Assembly (NCBI RefSeq): GCF_900116705.1
Contig: NZ_FPBP01000004.1
Coordinates: forward strand, 276,287 to 340,286
Length of the DNA stretch: 64,000 nt
Source of the DNA: Halomonas korlensis
GTDB taxonomy: Bacteria; Pseudomonadota; Gammaproteobacteria; Pseudomonadales; Halomonadaceae
Direction of reading: 5' to 3'
Both the position numbers and the translations under genes were made by a program. Positions 28,308-36,765 of this stretch are shown in pieces; the first letter of the stretch is position 1; each line of letters starts with the position of its first letter. The notes beneath the pieces were generated by a model. It saw only the letters and a list, made by a program, of their open reading frames with translations, made no database searches and was not told where the DNA came from.

Positions 28308-28664
28308 TCAGGCCAGCTTTTCCTTGATGCGTGCGGAACGACCGCTGCGCTCGCGGAGGTAGTACAGCTTGGCCTGGCGCACGTCACCGCGGCGCTTGAC
28401 CGCGATGGAATCGACCAGCGGGCTGTAGGTCTGGAAGGTCCGCTCGACGCCAACCCCGTGGGAAATCTTGCGCACGGTAAAGGCGGAGTTCAACCCGCGG
28501 TTGCGCTTGCCGATCACCACGCCTTCGAAGGCCTGCAGGCGCTCGCGGTTGCCTTCCTTGACCTTGACCTGCACGACCACGGTGTCACCCGGGGCGAAGG
28601 CTGGCACTTCCTTGTTCATCTGCTCGGCTTCGAGCGCCTGGATCACCTTGTTCTTGCTACTCAT
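28308..28664 (-). CDS. rplS: 50S ribosomal protein L19
   Basis: Large-subunit protein at the 30S-50S interface. The 118 residues include the L19 signatures [31 protein letters not shown] and [16 protein letters not shown]. Last gene of rpsP-rimM-trmD-rplS. An upstream in-frame extension to 28772 is not supported by the family; the ATG at 28664 is preceded by GAGGAG. Confidence 0.98.
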   Translation of the reverse strand: MSSKNKVIQALEAEQMNKEVPAFAPGDTVVVQVKVKEGNRERLQAFEGVVIGKRNRGLNSAFTVRKISHGVGVERTFQTYSPLVDSIAVKRRGDVRQAKLYYLRERSGRSARIKEKLA

Positions 28665-28826
28665 GACATTACTCCTCGATAACATGACTGGCCGGCTGTC
28701 GCGTGTTGCCGGCCAATCGTGACCCCGGCGCCCGAGTCGCGACTCGAGAGCGCGGGAGCTGATGGGTGACACAGGTCCACGCCTCTTCAGTGGCTCGACG
28801 TGTCCTGCACCTCCGCCCTGACCTTT

Positions 28827-28867
28827 CTGGTGGACAGAGCGTATTACTTACCTGGTGGACAGAGCGT
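28827..28867. repeat. 16-base direct repeat across the trmD stop
   Basis: CTGGTGGACAGAGCGT occurs at 28827-28842 and again at 28852-28867, offset by 25 bases. The second copy encodes the last codons of trmD (ALSTR) and the first lies in the trmD-rplS spacer, consistent with a local tandem duplication of 25 bp. Confidence 0.85.
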
Positions 28868-29660
28868 GCTCTTCGATGAACTCCTCGAGCAGCTGTTGCT
28901 GCTCGCGATCCAATGACCGCGTGTCGAGCAGATCCGGCCGTCGTTGCCAGGTACGCCCGAGCGACTGCTTCAGTCGCCAGCGCCGGATGGCGCCATGATG
29001 GCCGCTGAGCAGCACATCCGGCACACGCCGCCCGTCGATTTCCTCCGGACGGGTGTAATGCGGACAATCCAGCAGCCCGTCATTGAAGGAGTCCTCGACG
29101 GCGGAATCCCGATGCCCGAGCACGCCGGGCACCCGCCTTGCCGCCGCATCGATCAGCACCATGGCCGGCAGCTCACCGCCGCTGAGCACATAGTCGCCGA
29201 TCGACCACTCCTCATCGATGTCGGCTTCTACCACGCGTTCATCGATGCCTTCGTAGCGCCCCGCCACCACGACCAGCGGGGGGCCGGACACCAAATGCTG
29301 CACGCCCGCCTGGTCGAGCCGACGCCCCTGGGGCGACAGGTAGATCACCTTCGGCCGCTGACCGGTGACCTGCTCGGCCCGCTCGCGGGCAGCGTGGATC
29401 GCCGAGCGCAAGGTATCGACCTTCATCAACATGCCGGGGCCGCCTCCGTAGGGACGGTCATCCACGCTGCGATGACGGTCAGTGGCGTAGTCGCGCGGGT
29501 TCCAGAATTCCAGCGCGATACGCCCCGTCTCAACCGCCCTCCCCGTGACGCCATGGCGAGTGATAGCCTCGAACATCTCGGGAAACAGCGACACGATGCC
29601 GATCCACAGGTCCTGCTCGCCCCGTCCCGACGGCACGTCCGCGGCCGAACCAAGGCTCAA
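28848..29660 (-). CDS. trmD: tRNA (guanine(37)-N(1))-methyltransferase TrmD
   Basis: SPOUT (knotted) methyltransferase that makes m1G37 in tRNAs and prevents frameshifting. Visible: [15 protein letters not shown] near the N-terminus, [11 protein letters not shown], the knot [14 protein letters not shown] and [20 protein letters not shown]. The assigned TTG at 29660 overlaps the rimM stop as TTGA and yields 270 residues with 18 residues before WIGIV. A GTG nine codons in (codon 9) is the alternative. Third gene of the rpsP operon. Confidence 0.95.
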   Translation of the reverse strand: MSLGSAADVPSGRGEQDLWIGIVSLFPEMFEAITRHGVTGRAVETGRIALEFWNPRDYATDRHRSVDDRPYGGGPGMLMKVDTLRSAIHAARERAEQVTGQRPKVIYLSPQGRRLDQAGVQHLVSGPPLVVVAGRYEGIDERVVEADIDEEWSIGDYVLSGGELPAMVLIDAAARRVPGVLGHRDSAVEDSFNDGLLDCPHYTRPEEIDGRRVPDVLLSGHHGAIRRWRLKQSLGRTWQRRPDLLDTRSLDREQQQLLEEFIEEHALSTR

Positions 29661-30205
29661 AATTCAGGGTCCCAGTCGACGGTCATCACGCCAGCGTCGA
29701 GATCCACGCTCAGGATCACGTCATCCGGCAGGAAGGGCAGCAAGCGCTCACGGTCATCGACAGTCGTATCCGCGTTGCCCTTCACGACCATGACATCGTT
29801 GGCGCCGGTCTCGAAGAGATGATCGATACGCCCCAACACCACTCCTTCGCGGGTGGTCACGGTCAGGCCTTCCAGCTGATACCAGTAATAATCGTTGCCG
29901 GAGAGCTCGGGCAGTCGGGCCTTGGGCAGCAGGATTTCGGCGCCCGCCAGGGTTTCTGCCGCCTCGCGGCTGTCGACGCCCTTGAGCTGCGCCACCAGGC
30001 CCTTGCCCTGCCGACGGCCTTGTACCAGCGGATGGCAAACCAGACGCCCGCCCAGTCTCAGGACCCAGTCGTCATACTCGAGAATGCCGTCCATGGGGCT
30101 GGTGTACGAATACACCTTCAGCCAGCCTTTCACCCCGTAGGGGCTAGTCAGCTTACCCAGCACCACATGATCGTCGCGCGGCTGTGCTTGCGCATGTTCG
30201 CTCAT
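29657..30205 (-). CDS. rimM: ribosome maturation factor RimM
   Basis: Assists 30S maturation by binding S19. The 182-residue protein has the N-terminal RimM domain ([20 protein letters not shown]) and a C-terminal PRC barrel ([11 protein letters not shown] ... [17 protein letters not shown]). The ATG at 30205 is preferred; an in-frame GTG lies three codons upstream (30214). It lies between rpsP and trmD, the conserved order. Confidence 0.96.
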   Translation of the reverse strand: MSEHAQAQPRDDHVVLGKLTSPYGVKGWLKVYSYTSPMDGILEYDDWVLRLGGRLVCHPLVQGRRQGKGLVAQLKGVDSREAAETLAGAEILLPKARLPELSGNDYYWYQLEGLTVTTREGVVLGRIDHLFETGANDVMVVKGNADTTVDDRERLLPFLPDDVILSVDLDAGVMTVDWDPEF

Positions 30206-30247
30206 CGACGACACCCTGATGGCTCTTCAGTCGCACAAGTCAGGCGC

Positions 30248-30496
30248 TCAGGCCTGCTTGCGGGCTTCCTTGACCAGTTCGTTGACGCGGTCAGAAAGCT
30301 GCGCGCCCTGGCCCTGCCAATGAGTAACGCGCTCCAGATCGACGCGCAGACGCTCTTCCTGGCCGCGCGCGACCGGATTGAAGAAGCCCAGACGCTCGAT
30401 GAAACGACCATCACGGGAGTTGCGGGAATCAGTCACGGTCAAGTGATAGAAGGGACGCTTCTTGGCGCCAGCACGTGCCAGACGAATGGTAACCAT
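30248..30496 (-). CDS. rpsP: 30S ribosomal protein S16
   Basis: Early-assembling small-subunit protein of 82 residues, beginning [20 protein letters not shown] with [12 protein letters not shown], both family signatures. First gene of rpsP-rimM-trmD-rplS. The 253 bases upstream, toward ffh, hold no coding frame of their own; they should contain the operon promoter and leader, but no -35/-10 pair could be fixed. Confidence 0.98.
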   Translation of the reverse strand: MVTIRLARAGAKKRPFYHLTVTDSRNSRDGRFIERLGFFNPVARGQEERLRVDLERVTHWQGQGAQLSDRVNELVKEARKQA

Positions 30497-30749
30497 GCGT
30501 AGTCTGTCCTTCGGTTGAGATTGCGGTTGACTCTGCTGGGCCGCGGCGGCTCGCCGCTGGCCTCCAGCAATGCTATTCCTGGCTGCTCGGGAAGCGGGCC
30601 GTTAGACCCGGCTTCGGGCATTGGGTCACGACGGCAGCCGCAAGCACTCGCGGTCCTGCCAGTGAAGACGCGATAGTCTACGGAAAACCAGCCCGCTTGG
30701 AAAGCGTTTCCCATGATATGGCCAGGACAACGCCTTCCCATCACCCGGC

Positions 30750-32168
30750 TCAGCGCCTGGGGAAGCCGCCCGGCCCGCCCATGCCGCCGGGACCGCCCAT
30801 GCCTCCCGGACCACCGGGACCACCGCCGCCCATCATGCCCGACATGCCGCGCATCATCTTCTGCATGCCGCCCTTCTTGCCGGCCTTCTTCATCATCTTC
30901 TGCATCTGCTTGTGTTGCTTGAGCAGACGATTGAGGTCGGGGACCTGCAGACCGGCGCCGGCGGCGATGCGTCGCTTGCGCGAGCCGTTGATGATCTCGG
31001 GACGGCGGCGCTCCTTGGGCGTCATGGAGTTGATCAAGGCTTCAAGCTTGCCCATTTCCTTCTCGGGGCCGGGACCCTGGGCCATTTCCGCCATCTGGCC
31101 CATCCCCGGCAGCTTGCCGAGCAGACCACCCATGCCCCCCATCTTTTTCAATTGCTGCAGCTGGTCGCGAAAGTCTTCGAGGTCGAACCCGTCACCCTTC
31201 TTGACCTTCTTGGCCAGTTGCTCGGCCTTCTTCTTGTCGACGGTGCGCTCTGCTTCCTCGATCAGCGACAGCACATCGCCCATGCCGAGGATGCGTGAAG
31301 CGACGCGGTCCGGATGGAAGGGCTCGAGGGCATCGACCTTCTCGCCGACGCCCATGAAGCGGATCGGCTTGCCGGTGATGTAGCGCACCGACAGCGCCGC
31401 GCCGCCGCGGGCATCGCCATCCGCCTTGGTGAGGATGACACCGGTCAGCGGCAGCGCGTCGGCGAAGGCCTTGGCGGTATTGGCGGCGTCCTGGCCGGTC
31501 ATGGCGTCGACGACGAACAGCGTCTCCTGCGGCGCGGCGGCCTTATGCAGCGCCTGGATCTCGGCCATCATCGCCTCGTCAATGGCCAGGCGACCGGCAG
31601 TATCCACGATCACCACGTCATGGAACTGGATCCGAGCGTGCTTGATCGCCGCCTCGGCGATGGCGACCGGTTGCTGATCGCTGCGCGACGGAAAGAAATC
31701 GACGCCCACTTCCTCGGCCAAGGTCTCGAGCTGGTCGATGGCCGCCGGACGATAGACGTCGGCAGACACCACCAGCACCTTCTTCTTCTCGCGCTCACGC
31801 AGGTAGCGCGCCAGCTTGGCCACCGAGGTGGTCTTGCCCGCGCCCTGCAGGCCGGCCATCAGCACCACGGCAGGCGTGCCCTTGAGGCTTAGCCCCTCGT
31901 TGGCCTCGCCCATGATCGCCTCGAGTTCCTGCTGGACGATCTTGACGAACTGCTGCCCCGGGGAAAGGCTTTGCGACACCTCCTGCCCCACGGCGCGCTC
32001 ACGCACGCGGTCGACGAACGCCTTGACCACCGGCAGGGCGACATCCGCCTCGAGCAAGGCCCGGCGGACCTCGCGCAGCGTGTCCTTGACATTGTCCTCG
32101 GTCAGACGCGCCTGACCCTTGATCGACTTGAGCGTCTGCGATAAACGCTCACTGAGATTCTGAAACAT
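30750..32168 (-). CDS. ffh: signal recognition particle protein Ffh
   Basis: SRP54 GTPase that binds signal sequences together with 4.5S RNA. The 472-residue protein has the N domain and the G domain (GLQGAGKTTSVAKLA, DTAGRLAID, TKADGDARGG). The methionine-rich M domain ends in a Gly/Met/Pro-rich tail from about residue 430. A TATAAT box reads leftward at 32212-32207, 44 bases upstream of the start. Adjacent to rpsP and divergent from ypjD, as in E. coli. Confidence 0.98.
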   Translation of the reverse strand: MFQNLSERLSQTLKSIKGQARLTEDNVKDTLREVRRALLEADVALPVVKAFVDRVRERAVGQEVSQSLSPGQQFVKIVQQELEAIMGEANEGLSLKGTPAVVLMAGLQGAGKTTSVAKLARYLREREKKKVLVVSADVYRPAAIDQLETLAEEVGVDFFPSRSDQQPVAIAEAAIKHARIQFHDVVIVDTAGRLAIDEAMMAEIQALHKAAAPQETLFVVDAMTGQDAANTAKAFADALPLTGVILTKADGDARGGAALSVRYITGKPIRFMGVGEKVDALEPFHPDRVASRILGMGDVLSLIEEAERTVDKKKAEQLAKKVKKGDGFDLEDFRDQLQQLKKMGGMGGLLGKLPGMGQMAEMAQGPGPEKEMGKLEALINSMTPKERRRPEIINGSRKRRIAAGAGLQVPDLNRLLKQHKQMQKMMKKAGKKGGMQKMMRGMSGMMGGGGPGGPGGMGGPGGMGGPGGFPRR

Positions 32169-32348
32169 TGGCCTCTCCAGAGACGACGGCCCGAATATGA
32201 CGGACGATTATACGCGCTGCAGCCGCGAGTCTCCATGTATCCGGCGGGTTGATGGCTGCGGCCTGTGCGCGACCCGACCGATTGGGTATAGTGGCGACAC
32301 CCTTTTCCTTATCCTCTGGCGCGCACAAAGGCGCATGGACAGCAATCG

Positions 32349-33149
32349 ATGCAGGCGCTTCTCCTGGCCCTTATGGCCTCCTTGCTCTATCTCGCCGCCG
32401 CCGCCTGGCAAGCCCTGACCCTGGCGCGCCGGGTCGCGCCTCGTCCGCTGCTGGTGCGCGGCCTGGGCGTGCTGGGGCTGCTGTGCCATCTTCCGCTGGC
32501 CGCCGGCCTGTTTCACGACGGGCAGGCCGTGCTGCCGGGGCTCTCCACCAGCGCGATCCTGATTGGCGCCGTGGTGGTCGTGCTGCTGCTTGCGGCCAGC
32601 CTGTTCAAGCCGGTGCTCAATGCTGCTGCCGGGATCTTTCCGCTGGCCGGTGCGGCGCTGCTGCTCGCGGTGGGACTGCCCAGCCCCGAGCGCACCACGG
32701 ACATGACGCCGGGGATCGCCCTGCATGCGCTCAGCTCGGCGCTGGCTTTCGCCGTGCTCGCCATCGCCGCCGTCCAGGCAGTGTTGCTGGGCGTACAGAA
32801 CCACGCCTTGCGCCATCATCATATTCGCGGCGTGGTCCAGTCACTGCCGCCGTTGACGACCATGGAACGGTTGCTGTTCGAATTTATCTGGGCCGGCATG
32901 GCACTTTTGACCCTGTCGATCGCCAGCGGCTTTCTGTTTCTGGACAGCATGTTCGCCCAGCACCTGGCCCACAAGACGATTCTGTCGCTTGCCGCCTGGG
33001 TGATCTTCGCCGTTCTGCTCTTCAGTCATCATCGCCTGGGCTGGCGCGGCATGCGCGCGGTGCACTGGACCTTGGGCGGCTGCGCCGTGCTGCTGCTCGC
33101 CTACTTCGGCAGCAAGTTCGTGCTCGAGATCGTGCTGAACCGGGCATGA
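32349..33149 (+). CDS. ypjD: YpjD/CcsA-type inner membrane protein (cytochrome c assembly fold)
   Basis: A 266-residue protein with about eight membrane spans, matching the cytochrome c biogenesis CcsA/CcmC/HemX fold (ALHALSSALAFAVLAIAAVQ, then the basic cluster HHHIRGV and FIWAGMALLTLSIASGFLF). The neighbours ffh upstream and corB downstream are the E. coli order, where this gene is ypjD (also called corE) and linked to magnesium/cobalt transport. The biochemical role is unsettled. A TATAGT -10-like box lies at 32288-32293. Confidence 0.85.
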   Translation: MQALLLALMASLLYLAAAAWQALTLARRVAPRPLLVRGLGVLGLLCHLPLAAGLFHDGQAVLPGLSTSAILIGAVVVVLLLAASLFKPVLNAAAGIFPLAGAALLLAVGLPSPERTTDMTPGIALHALSSALAFAVLAIAAVQAVLLGVQNHALRHHHIRGVVQSLPPLTTMERLLFEFIWAGMALLTLSIASGFLFLDSMFAQHLAHKTILSLAAWVIFAVLLFSHHRLGWRGMRAVHWTLGGCAVLLLAYFGSKFVLEIVLNRA

Positions 33150-33234
33150 GCCGCGCCCCTCGCCGGGCCCGCTTGACACTGCCCGACCGACCCCCTACAA
33201 ATCGAGCCTGACCCGCCATTGAGGACCCTTCGAC

Positions 33235-34518
33235 TTGAGCGACGACTTCCCCCTGGGATTGCTGTTCGGCCTGCTGCTCCTGCTCATCTGCCTATCCGCT
33301 TTCTTCTCCAGTTCCGAAACCGGCATGATGTCGATCAACCGCTATCGTCTGAGTCATCAAGCCAATAGCGGAGAGTCACGCGCCCAGCGAGTGGTCCGGT
33401 TATTGGCACGCCCCGACCGCCTGATCGGTGTGATCCTGATCGGCAACAACTTCGTCAACAACCTAGCGGCCTCGATTGCCACGATCATCGCCATTCATTA
33501 TTTCGGCGAAGTCACCGGCCCGGCGGTTGCCACGATCCTCCTGACGATCACCATCCTGATCTTCTCCGAAGTCACGCCCAAGACCTATGCCGCGATCAGG
33601 CCCGAGCGAATCGCCTACCCGGCTTCGCTGGCGCTCGAGCCCCTGCTAAAGCTGCTGTACCCGCTGGTATGGCTGGTCAACATTATCTCCAACGGCCTGC
33701 TGCGATTGGTCGGCGTCAAGAACATCGACGGCGGTGCCGACAACCTGACCCGCGACGAACTGCGCACCGTGGTCCACGAGGCCGGCACGCTGATTCCCCG
33801 CCGTCACCAGGCGATGCTGCTGTCGATCCTCGATCTGGAGAATGTCACCGTCAATGACATCATGGTGCCGCGGCATGAGGTGGCGGGCATCGACCTGGAC
33901 CACGATCTGGAGGACATCCTGGCGCAGATACGCACCAGCCAACATACCCGGGTGCCGGTCTTCAAGGGCGACATCAACAACATCATCGGCATGCTGCATC
34001 TGCGTAACGCGGCGCGCTTCCTGTCCCGCGGCGAAGTGACCAAGGCCGCCATCGTGCAGGAGGCCCGCGAGCCCTATTTCATCCCCGAGTCGACGCCACT
34101 GCACACGCAGCTGCTCAACTTCCAGAAGCAGAAGCGCCGCATCGGCATCGTGGTCGATGAATACGGCGACGTCGAAGGTCTGGTGACCCTGGAGGACATC
34201 CTCGAGGAGATTGTCGGTGAGTTCACCACCGACGTGGCCGGGCAGGATCAGGAAATCCACATCCAGGACGATGGCAGTCATGTCATCGACGGCACCGCCA
34301 ATATCCGCGAGATCAACAAGGCGCTGGGATGGCTGTTGCCCACCGACGGCCCCAAGACCCTCAACGGCTTGATACTCGAACATCTGGAATCCTTCCCGGA
34401 TGGCGCCGCCTGCCTGCAGGTGAGCAACGTGCGCATGGAAATTCTCGAAGTGCGCGACAATCTGATCACTGCCGCGCGCTGCTGGCAGGCACCTCGCCGG
34501 ACGAGCCGAACACGCTAA
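33235..34518 (+). CDS. corB: CNNM/CorB family transporter (DUF21-CBS-CorC domains)
   Basis: HlyC/CorC-type protein implicated in magnesium or cobalt efflux. The 427-residue protein has an N-terminal DUF21 membrane domain (SAFFSSSETGMMSINRYRL, then IGNNFVNNLAASI and LIFSEVTPKTYA), a CBS pair (about 195-320; VNDIMVPRHEV, YGDVEGLVTLEDILEEIVGE) and a C-terminal CorC_HlyC domain. The start is TTG at 33235, with GAGGA nine bases upstream. It converges on plsC with stops overlapping by 3 bases (34515-34518). Confidence 0.92.
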   Translation: MSDDFPLGLLFGLLLLLICLSAFFSSSETGMMSINRYRLSHQANSGESRAQRVVRLLARPDRLIGVILIGNNFVNNLAASIATIIAIHYFGEVTGPAVATILLTITILIFSEVTPKTYAAIRPERIAYPASLALEPLLKLLYPLVWLVNIISNGLLRLVGVKNIDGGADNLTRDELRTVVHEAGTLIPRRHQAMLLSILDLENVTVNDIMVPRHEVAGIDLDHDLEDILAQIRTSQHTRVPVFKGDINNIIGMLHLRNAARFLSRGEVTKAAIVQEAREPYFIPESTPLHTQLLNFQKQKRRIGIVVDEYGDVEGLVTLEDILEEIVGEFTTDVAGQDQEIHIQDDGSHVIDGTANIREINKALGWLLPTDGPKTLNGLILEHLESFPDGAACLQVSNVRMEILEVRDNLITAARCWQAPRRTSRTR

Positions 34519-35243
34519 CGTCGGCGCGCCTTGCCAAGCGGCTCACGGCTCGCGATCCAGTCGTCGGACTCTGCCTTGAGGGCGCGTACCCTGGCCTCGA
34601 CGCGGGTTCGGCTGACTTCGTGGGGGGCCATGGGCTCGCCGAAGGTGAGGGCCACCTTGGCGCGAAAGCGACTCGGCGGCTTGCTTAGCGCCTTGCCCTG
34701 ACAGTGTGAGGTCCAGGACCCCCAGAGTCCCGAGAGGCCGGCCGGAATCACCGGCACCGGGTCTTTCGCCAGGATCAGCTCCAGTCCCCGGCGAAACGGC
34801 TGAACCTCGCCATCCGGTGTCAGTCGACCCTCGGGGAAGAGCATCACCACCTCCCCCTCCGCCAACGCCCGACTGACTTCTTGAAGTGCCCGGCGCACGT
34901 TGCCGGGGTCGCGTCGCTCCGATTCCACGGGAATCGCCCCCACCAACCGGAACATCCAGTTCAACCAGGGCGAGTCGAAGATTGGCTTGTCCATCAGGAA
35001 GCGCAACGGCCGGCGGCTGGCACCCCCGACCACCAGGGCGTCCATGAAGCTGACGTGGTTGCAGACCACGATCGCCGCTCCATGATCGGGAATATGCCGG
35101 CGGCCACGCAAGCGCAGACGGTACATCACGTGGATCAGCGCGAAGACCAGGCGTCGCATAGCGTCGCGCGGATGCCGCCTGAACCACCAGACCGCCACCA
35201 GCAGCAGCAGGGCGGTCGCCGCCAGAATAGACAACAGCATCAC
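34515..35243 (-). CDS. lysophospholipid (1-acylglycerol-3-phosphate) acyltransferase
   Basis: PlsC-family enzyme acylating lysophosphatidate or a related lysolipid at the membrane. The 242-residue protein has an N-terminal span (LLSILAATALLLLVAVWWF) and the acyltransferase blocks NHVSFMDAL (the NHX4D motif), then FPEGRLTPDG and PVIPAGLSGLWGSW. The start GTGATG at 35243 overlaps the upstream tetR stop as GTGA; the next codon, ATG at 35240, is the alternative. It is likely translationally coupled to tetR. Confidence 0.88.
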   Translation of the reverse strand: MMLLSILAATALLLLVAVWWFRRHPRDAMRRLVFALIHVMYRLRLRGRRHIPDHGAAIVVCNHVSFMDALVVGGASRRPLRFLMDKPIFDSPWLNWMFRLVGAIPVESERRDPGNVRRALQEVSRALAEGEVVMLFPEGRLTPDGEVQPFRRGLELILAKDPVPVIPAGLSGLWGSWTSHCQGKALSKPPSRFRAKVALTFGEPMAPHEVSRTRVEARVRALKAESDDWIASREPLGKARRR

Positions 35244-35857
35244 GTGGGGTCTTGGCGAGTCTTCAGCCCAGCCAGAAGGGTCGCCAGCAGTTGATCGAGA
35301 AGCTCGCCGACCTCCAGCTGCTGGCCCTGCCAGTACCCCAGGCGCTCGTTGAGGCCCAATTGTACCAGGCCGTGAACGCTCCCCCAGAGGGTGCGGCCCA
35401 GGCGCCTGGCTTCGAGATCATCCAGCGCGGGTTGGTATTCCTTAAGCGTGGCTTCGACGCGCAGGAACAACGCTTCGATCATGTCGTTCTGACGCTGGTC
35501 GAGCTCGCCTTCCTGCGCCAGGGGAAAGTCGAACAGCAACTGCCAGCGGTAAGGCGCCTGGTGCGCGAACTCCCAATAAGCATGCGCCAGCGAGGTAAGC
35601 CGCTGCTCCGGGGTCGCCTTGCTGGTAAGCGGTTCAACGACGCTGCGCAGGCGCGCCAGGGTCTCGATATTGACGTGCTGCAACAGGTTGCTGAAGCTGC
35701 CATAGAGCTTGAGCAAGGTGCTGGGCGCACAACCGACCTCTCGTGCCAAGGCACGCAACGACAGCGAATGCACGGGATTGTTCTGCAGCCAGGCATCACA
35801 GGTGACCATGACCTGGGCATGTAACGCCTCGGGCGCATGCTGTCTAGGACGGGCCAT
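35240..35857 (-). CDS. TetR-family regulator next to the acyltransferase
   Basis: A 205-residue DNA-binding regulator with the N-terminal TetR fold (SLRALAREVGCAPSTLLKLY). Coupled by a 4-base overlap to the plsC-like gene, so it probably regulates that gene and itself, perhaps in response to membrane lipids. This is inference from linkage. The ATG at 35857 is chosen over an upstream in-frame start at 35929 because the family N-terminus starts just before the helix-turn-helix. Confidence 0.85.
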   Translation of the reverse strand: MARPRQHAPEALHAQVMVTCDAWLQNNPVHSLSLRALAREVGCAPSTLLKLYGSFSNLLQHVNIETLARLRSVVEPLTSKATPEQRLTSLAHAYWEFAHQAPYRWQLLFDFPLAQEGELDQRQNDMIEALFLRVEATLKEYQPALDDLEARRLGRTLWGSVHGLVQLGLNERLGYWQGQQLEVGELLDQLLATLLAGLKTRQDPT

Positions 35858-35935
35858 CGAATTCCTCGCAAGGTGGTAAAAGCAAGCCATCGGCTCGCGC
35901 CGCGGCATGCCCTCTAGGATAGCGCACATCGAACA

Positions 35936-35948
35936 CTGTTTTCGACAG
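35936..35948. promoter_or_regulatory. small inverted repeat CTGT-TTTCG-ACAG
   Basis: A 13-base dyad lies 79 bases upstream of the leftward tetR ATG and 111 bases before the SRAP-like gene. Its position fits an operator for the TetR-type repressor. The spacing (5 bases between arms) is too short for a LexA box (8 bases). The function is only suggested by position. Confidence 0.3.
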
Positions 35949-36058
35949 ATTATCGTGTGACTTTTACCGACGTTCGCGCCGCAAGACCGCGGCCATTGCC
36001 GGCTTTCCTCACGCCGGGGACTTGGATACCCTGTCGCTCCACCACTCGAGGAGGGCCC

Positions 36059-36733
36059 ATGGCCGGCCGACTCTATATCCCACCCCTCGACCTGTCTCGA
36101 CTGCTGCCCGAGCTCGCTCGCGATACGACGCCTGTCACCAGTCCCAACCTGGCGCCGCGTCGCTTTCTCTCGGCGATTCGCCTGGAGGCTGGCCGGCTCA
36201 CACTATCGCCACTCTTCTGGGGCCTGACCCCGCCCTGGCTGGAGGTGCTCGACCACGCCCCGCATTGCGCACGGGCGGAATCGCTGGACACTCGGCCGAT
36301 GTTTCGCGAGGCCTTCCGGGGCCGACGCTGCCTGGTGCCGGTCGGGGGCATTTATGCCTGGAAGACGCTGCCGCGCGCCAAGCAGCCCTTTCTCGTCACC
36401 CGCGTCGACCGTGGCCCCTTGCTGCTGGCCGCCCTGTGGTGCCGCTTTCATACCAGCCTGGCCGAACACACCGACTCGCTGGCGCTGATCACGGTGCCGA
36501 CCACTACCCTGCTCCACTCGCTCACCGACCGCCTCCCTGCCATTGTCGAGCCTCACGACGCGCGACAATGGCTGAGCCCCGAGACTGACCCGGCGGCAGC
36601 GAAAACCTTGTTGACGCGCGCCCCCAGGGAACTGTTGGGCGCTTTTCCGGTATCAAGACATGTCAATGATCCCGCGCACCAGGACGCAAGCTGTGCCCGC
36701 CCCATCGGCCCCATGCTTCGCGCCGACTCATGA
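36059..36733 (+). CDS. SRAP (YedK/HMCES-like) family protein lacking the catalytic residues
   Basis: SRAP proteins normally crosslink to abasic sites in single-stranded DNA through Cys2. This 224-residue member keeps the fold landmarks: NLAP, FWGLTPPW, ARAES, GRRCLVP, KQPFLV, DRLPAI and PVSRHVND. It lacks the active site seen in E. coli YedK. Cys2 is Ala (ATG-GCC-GGC, MAGR). Asn75 (NARVET) is Cys70 (CARAES). Glu105 (WFEW) is Ala100 (IYAW). His160 (IHDRRP) is Thr156 (LTDRLP). It is therefore probably a pseudoenzyme; a DNA-binding or other role is speculation. The start at 36059 aligns exactly with YedK's. The stop overlaps a possible ATG for pitrilysin. Confidence 0.85.
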   Translation: MAGRLYIPPLDLSRLLPELARDTTPVTSPNLAPRRFLSAIRLEAGRLTLSPLFWGLTPPWLEVLDHAPHCARAESLDTRPMFREAFRGRRCLVPVGGIYAWKTLPRAKQPFLVTRVDRGPLLLAALWCRFHTSLAEHTDSLALITVPTTTLLHSLTDRLPAIVEPHDARQWLSPETDPAAAKTLLTRAPRELLGAFPVSRHVNDPAHQDASCARPIGPMLRADS

Positions 36734-36765
36734 ACCGCTGCGGCCCCCTCGACTCAGGAGAGACG

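Noticed and set aside
30697..31383. 228-codon rightward frame opposite ffh, starting with proline/glycine repeats
   Set aside because: Composition mirrors the Gly/Met-rich Ffh tail read from the other strand; no independent motif or start signal.
35936..35948. LexA (SOS) box upstream of the SRAP-like gene
   Set aside because: CTGT and ACAG are only 5 bases apart, not the 8 of a LexA box; listed only as a weak repressor operator candidate.
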